From: an uncultured Bacilli bacterium
GTDB lineage: Bacteria; Bacillota_I; Bacilli_A; RF39; UBA660
Length of the DNA: 19,206 nt
Assembly: GCA_934130215.1 (NCBI GenBank)
Contig: CAKOXR010000014.1
Span: 1 to 19,206, forward strand
Direction of reading: 5' to 3'
Positions 15,548-19,206 of the stretch are shown one piece after another. The position numbers and the translations under genes were made by a program. Under the pieces are notes generated by a model. It made no database searches. It saw only the letters and a program-made list of their open reading frames with translations, and was not told where the DNA came from. Within the stretch, counting starts at the first letter, position 1. Each line of letters starts with the position of its first letter.

Positions 15548-16663
15548 TTATATTTCTATTTTATTAATTTCATTTAAATATTTATCCATATATTTTTTAA
15601 ATATTTCCTCAATTTGTTTTTCATTTACGACTGTTTTATATTTTATAATACTATATTGTTTATCTATTAATTCTTTTAATTTTTTTTCATCAATACTTGA
15701 ATCTACTGTCATTATTTTCTCTAACATGTTGCCTACTATTTTTTCAGATAATTCTTCTTTATTAGTTTCTACTTGTTTATTATTAACAGAATCTACTACT
15801 AAATAATCTAAAAGAAAAGATTCATCAATCATTTGTTTTAATTCATTATCACTACTATAATCTTTACTGAATTTTTCTTTTTTAGATCCTTCATCCATAT
15901 TACTTTGCATATAATTCCATAATTTAACTGCATACTGAAAATTAACATTTTTTAAAATAACATTTGTTTTTTTAATTGGAGAAGTTACTAATGAAATATG
16001 TTTTTTTTCTATACTTTGATAAACTGAAGATGTAGTTAGATCTGATATTTGAAGTTCCAATTTTTCTATTCTTTCTGGTATTGTCATTCCTTCTTCATTT
16101 CTACTATCTTTTTTATCTTCTTTTTTAGTATTTATAGTCATAGAAATATCTATTTTTTCTTTACCTATATTACTTTTAGCTGTATATTCCATTTTTTTAT
16201 TATCTTTAGTATAACTTTCAGTAACAAGATTTCTTTTTTTTCTATCAATATAAAACTTCATATTTTTTATTAAACTATAAATAAATCTATTTTCGTATGT
16301 ATCATAACTTTCTTCTTTATTTATATTCAATATTTTACTTGGTCTTACATCACCTGTTTTTTTATTATAATCTTGAATTAAGTTGGTGTTTTTTGATAAG
16401 TGTTTTATACTCTCTACTGTTACTCTACGAGCAAGTTCGATTTTAACTATATCTTCTTCATTTACTATAAATCTATTTGGATTTCTTAAAATATTATCTA
16501 AATACCTTATCGTTTCTTCCATTATCTCTAACCATTCAAAATCAACTTCTTCACCTTCTGATTGTACTTGAAGTCGAAGGTTAGAATCTATATTATCATA
16601 AAATTTTTTGTTTTTATCTTCATTTGCTTTTTCATATAAACTAACAATTTCAAGTTCACTCAT
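15548..16663 (-). CDS. DUF2357-like McrB partner without visible nuclease domain
   Basis: This 371-aa soluble protein matches the core pattern of DUF2357 proteins, which accompany McrB-type ATPases much as McrC does. R-P-S-K-I-L at 107-112 is followed by E-S-Y-D-T-Y-E-N-R-F at 118-127, then a basic region (KKRN, 142-145). Helical segments follow, including N-V-N-F-Q-Y-A-V-K-L-W at 239-249. Many DUF2357/McrC proteins carry a PD-(D/E)XK nuclease domain. I see no such D ... (D/E)xK motif here, and the C-terminus is helical. The gene is preceded by a perfect AGGAGGTGAT ribosome site and lies 11 bases behind the AAA+ gene. It probably binds and regulates that ATPase ring. Without a nuclease, a role in restriction is unlikely. 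An adaptor linking the ring to the surface-export genes downstream is an inference. Confidence 0.65.
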   Translation of the reverse strand: MSELEIVSLYEKANEDKNKKFYDNIDSNLRLQVQSEGEEVDFEWLEIMEETIRYLDNILRNPNRFIVNEEDIVKIELARRVTVESIKHLSKNTNLIQDYNKKTGDVRPSKILNINKEESYDTYENRFIYSLIKNMKFYIDRKKRNLVTESYTKDNKKMEYTAKSNIGKEKIDISMTINTKKEDKKDSRNEEGMTIPERIEKLELQISDLTTSSVYQSIEKKHISLVTSPIKKTNVILKNVNFQYAVKLWNYMQSNMDEGSKKEKFSKDYSSDNELKQMIDESFLLDYLVVDSVNNKQVETNKEELSEKIVGNMLEKIMTVDSSIDEKKLKELIDKQYSIIKYKTVVNEKQIEEIFKKYMDKYLNEINKIEI

Positions 16664-16674
16664 TTAATCACCTC

Positions 16675-18189
16675 CTATGTTAATTTTTTAAGTCTTAATA
16701 AATATTCTTCACATTCCTTCATTTTATTTTTCCCAAATGTTTTATCAAGGAATTCAATATAACCATCTATTTCATCACGAATATAAGATATATTTAATTG
16801 CTCAAATTTTCTTAAAATCTTTCTAGCAATAAAATAATCAACTCCATCTATTTCATCGCCACCGCAAGCAACATAAACAGGAACAAATTTTTTCATATGT
16901 GCAACAATACGGTTACCAAATGCTATACGGAAATGTTTAATAACATAATCATCCATTTCCTCTATTTTCTTTAAAGTTTCTTCTGATATAGGATGAGATT
17001 CTATAGCATTCATAAATAAGTTATTTAAGTATGTATAATTTATATCTTGTGCTTCTGTATCAACAGGATCAAAAACTTGTCCTTTATCATTTATATCAAT
17101 TGGCATAGCTCTATCATATACTTTATCAGTTACCATAAATGTAGAGTCATCATTATTAATTGTACCAATATACCATACATTTGCTGGGATTTTTAATTTT
17201 CCATCCACTATATTTTTTGGATCATCTGGCCAAGAACTTGAAACAAGTTCTACTATCCATTCATCCTTATTCGGCATTTCTAGTATTGATAACATTTCTG
17301 CAAAATAATACTCAACTCTCGATATGTTCATTTCATCTAGTATTACAGTATATATATCATCTGTATATCCTGCTACATATAATTCTTTTAATACTTCTGT
17401 TTCATTGAATTTTTTTGTGAATTCATTGAAATATCCAAACAATTCTGTTCTATCTCTCCATGATGGTTGAACAGATGCAACACATGAGTCATGTTTTAAA
17501 AATTTTCCCCAAGCATAAGCAAGTGATGTTTTACCTGTACCAGATATACCTTGTAGGATTACTAGTTTTGTTGATGAAAGAGCAGATATAAACAATCTAA
17601 TCATTTCTGGTTTATAATATAACTTTAATTTTGATGCTGCAAAGTTTCTAAATGTTTCAACTAATTGCTCTAATGTAAAATCATTATTATATTGTGCTAC
17701 TTTATAAGATGCATATTCGATATCAACAGCTGTTAATTTAGGGAATCTACTTTGTGTTGTATCAACATTTTCTTCTTTTTCAATTTCAGTAACTTCTTCA
17801 TCTGGTTTTAATCCTAATTGAGATACTTTCATCGCTAAAATACTTTCTTTTTCAGCCATTAAATCTGCTACTTGATTATTTAAAGAAGCAACTTCTTCTA
17901 GTAAAGATTCTTCTTCTATAACAGTTTTTCTAAATTTTAAATATTTTCTAATTATAAAATAGATTATAAATAATATACCACCTACTAAAGCAAGTAAAAT
18001 TATAATTGTAAGTGCAACTAATATCCATTCTGGTATTTTAAAATCATCCTTATAAAAATTAATTATTGCTACATATTCTTTTATATTAAACATATTAATT
18101 ATACCTTTTATTATACCTTTAAAAGCATATAAAAATGATTTAAAAAATTGTTCTAAAAATTCATATAAAAATCTAAAGAATGTATCCAT
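16675..18189 (-). CDS. Membrane-anchored McrB-type AAA+ NTPase
   Basis: This 504-aa protein has an amphipathic N-terminus (1-50), a strong membrane segment (about 54-82), a coiled-coil stretch (about 92-120), a linker, and a McrB-family AAA+ domain (about 190-500). Visible motifs are Walker A GISGTGKTS at 214-222 (Lys220), Walker B VILDEMN at 282-288 (Asp285, Glu286) followed by ISRVEYYF, sensor region IGTINNDDST at 341-350, and an Arg finger in YDRAMP at 358-363. It should form a nucleotide-hydrolysing ring on the cytoplasmic face of the membrane. Ordinary McrB of restriction systems is soluble with an N-terminal DNA-binding domain. Here that place is taken by the membrane anchor and coiled coil. 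An AGGAGG ribosome site precedes the ATG. The gene is followed by the DUF2357-like partner and a SipW/TasA pair. Function beyond NTP-driven remodelling is inferred. Confidence 0.8.
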   Translation of the reverse strand: MDTFFRFLYEFLEQFFKSFLYAFKGIIKGIINMFNIKEYVAIINFYKDDFKIPEWILVALTIIILLALVGGILFIIYFIIRKYLKFRKTVIEEESLLEEVASLNNQVADLMAEKESILAMKVSQLGLKPDEEVTEIEKEENVDTTQSRFPKLTAVDIEYASYKVAQYNNDFTLEQLVETFRNFAASKLKLYYKPEMIRLFISALSSTKLVILQGISGTGKTSLAYAWGKFLKHDSCVASVQPSWRDRTELFGYFNEFTKKFNETEVLKELYVAGYTDDIYTVILDEMNISRVEYYFAEMLSILEMPNKDEWIVELVSSSWPDDPKNIVDGKLKIPANVWYIGTINNDDSTFMVTDKVYDRAMPIDINDKGQVFDPVDTEAQDINYTYLNNLFMNAIESHPISEETLKKIEEMDDYVIKHFRIAFGNRIVAHMKKFVPVYVACGGDEIDGVDYFIARKILRKFEQLNISYIRDEIDGYIEFLDKTFGKNKMKECEEYLLRLKKLT

Positions 18190-18197
18190 GTTTCCTC

Positions 18198-19142
18198 CTA
18201 TTTTATTATTATATTATCTTCATCGAAAAAATTCTTTTTATCTTGGTCAATTATTATATATTTAAATATATCAAGCCACATTTTTTCTTTTATTTCATAA
18301 TTATATTTTTCATCTATGATAATTGCTACTTTAAATCCTTCTTTTATCCAATCATTTATAATATCTTTATTATCTAAATAAGAAGAATAAGTAAACTTTA
18401 GAACTAAACTATTTTTTATCATTTCATTATTTATAATATTAAATAATCTATTTGTTTTTTGCTTTTTCTCCAAAATACTTAAAGGAAAATCTACAATATA
18501 TTCTTGATTAAATATACCATTTATTACATTATTTAGTATTTCAATACTAAGTAATGAATATATTATAAAATCCTTTTGTTCATTTACAATACCGGAAGTA
18601 TAGACTTTATTTATTGAATAAGAACTATATATTTTATTAAATTTAATATTATTTTTTAAATCTACAAAATATATATTTTTTTTGTTTGTTTTATTTAATT
18701 CAAGTAAAAAATGGTTACTTGTAAATGATTTTAAAAAATCATTTTTTCTTTTTTCATTTTCTTTTACTAATTTTGTTAATTCTTGAATATTGTTATCTAG
18801 AAATTGAGAAGTTTTAAATTTAAGTATTTCATCCATTATATCTTTTAAATTATCATATAAAATAACATTATCAAAATATAATATATATTTAAATACATAA
18901 AATGAAAGTTTAATTTTTTGTTCATTTTTATCATTTATTAAATCTGATGATTTTTGTTTTAAAAAATAATTTATATTTTTTTCTAAATTTTTTGATTTTT
19001 GATCTGTATTATAATATCTAATATTTATATAAGTCTCAACTAATGGATTTATTATTTCTTTATCATAATATTTATCTAATATTAATTTTAAATATTTATA
19101 AATATTTTTTAAAGAAAAATCAATATATTTATCTACTATCAT
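18198..19142 (-). CDS. Unknown protein, possibly degenerate EAL-like fold
   Basis: This 314-aa protein is not one I recognise with confidence. It has no signal peptide or clear membrane segment, is rich in Asn/Ile/Lys/Tyr, helical in the first half (1-150) and mixed strand/helix after about 155. The second half reads like the strand order of an EAL domain: IYFVDLKNN (157-165), IVDFPLSIL (216-224), LVLKFTYSS (246-254), GFKVAIIIDE (269-278), FKYIIID (293-299). The catalytic E-A-L and D-D residues are not conserved, so any such domain would be inactive for c-di-GMP cleavage. The assignment is speculative. An AGGTGA ribosome site precedes the ATG and overlaps the stop of the edge gene. It lies 8 bases upstream of the AAA+ gene in the same operon, so it is probably a further component or regulator of the AAA+ system. 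Confidence 0.55.
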   Translation of the reverse strand: MIVDKYIDFSLKNIYKYLKLILDKYYDKEIINPLVETYINIRYYNTDQKSKNLEKNINYFLKQKSSDLINDKNEQKIKLSFYVFKYILYFDNVILYDNLKDIMDEILKFKTSQFLDNNIQELTKLVKENEKRKNDFLKSFTSNHFLLELNKTNKKNIYFVDLKNNIKFNKIYSSYSINKVYTSGIVNEQKDFIIYSLLSIEILNNVINGIFNQEYIVDFPLSILEKKQKTNRLFNIINNEMIKNSLVLKFTYSSYLDNKDIINDWIKEGFKVAIIIDEKYNYEIKEKMWLDIFKYIIIDQDKKNFFDEDNIIIK

Positions 19143-19150
19143 ATTTTCAC

Positions 19151-19206
19151 CTACTCTATGTAACTAAAATTTATAATTGAACTATTATTTGTTATTGGAT
19201 AAGTAT
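19151..19206 (-). CDS. C-terminal tail of a gene cut by the window edge
   Basis: One minus-strand frame is open from the right edge to a TAG at 19151-19153, giving a 17-residue tail ending SSIINFSYIE. The stop lies in the ribosome-site region of the 314-aa gene, the same spacing seen at every other junction of this operon, which supports it being a real upstream gene. The tail resembles the final strand of the TasA-like proteins (compare NINLSFIQIK at the end of the gene at 13817), but it is too short to identify. Confidence 0.5.
   Translation of the reverse strand, partial: TYPITNNSSIINFSYIE

Noticed and set aside
15548..18189. A canonical McrBC restriction system
   Set aside because: The AAA+ protein has a membrane anchor instead of a DNA-binding N-terminus, the partner lacks a visible nuclease motif, and the neighbours are export genes. 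I cannot exclude a nuclease in the gene beyond the right edge.
1..19206. Mycoplasma-type code with UGA read as Trp
   Set aside because: Trp codons checked in several genes are TGG, and the 2663-codon gene and others stay open with TGA treated as a stop.

Overview
This is a very AT-rich window (roughly a quarter G+C by eye) packed with protein genes. It comes from a low-GC Gram-positive-type bacterium. Genes start after strong AGGAGG/GGTGAT ribosome binding sites. Trp is written TGG wherever I checked, and the long frames stay open with TAA/TAG/TGA all read as stops, so the code is standard rather than the mycoplasma UGA=Trp code. The content (SipW-type signal peptidases, TasA/camelysin-like proteins, a giant beta-helical surface protein) fits an uncultured, probably gut-associated Bacilli/Erysipelotrichia/RF39-like or Clostridia lineage. 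That placement is inference.

Layout, read right to left because all but one gene lie on the minus strand. (A) 19206-14401: the tail of an edge gene, an unknown 314-aa protein, a membrane-tethered McrB-type AAA+ protein, a DUF2357-like partner, a SipW-type signal peptidase and a SipW-substrate (TasA-like) protein, in one tightly spaced operon. (B) 13817-14386: the only plus-strand gene, a TasA/camelysin-like protein with its own promoter. It converges on operon A at a bidirectional terminator. (C) 13700-12032: a membrane-anchored protein and a secreted protein with overlapping genes and a shared C-terminal W-x-E-G-x-D-x-D-C motif, closed by an intrinsic terminator. (D) 11938-2381: a 2663-aa secreted protein built mostly of about 35 [YF]-G-G-[GSN] beta-helix coils, then a 39-aa small protein missed by length cut-offs, then a 482-aa coiled-coil-rich protein of unknown function. 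(E) 2343-87: a signal-peptidase-like protein that has lost its catalytic Ser and His, a TasA-like protein, an intact SipW-type signal peptidase and another secreted TasA-like protein. A promoter at 1-30 points to a further minus-strand gene off the left edge.

Together this looks like a dedicated cell-surface fibre/adhesin island. Two active SipW-type peptidases sit beside six small secreted or membrane-anchored beta-sandwich proteins and one giant adhesin whose N-terminus resembles the SipW substrates. The unusual part is the coupling of this export set to a membrane-anchored McrB-like AAA+ ATPase and a DUF2357 protein that shows no nuclease domain, plus a pseudo-signal-peptidase. I infer that the AAA+ pair works in assembly, remodelling or control of the surface structure rather than in DNA restriction. 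The sequence alone does not prove that.
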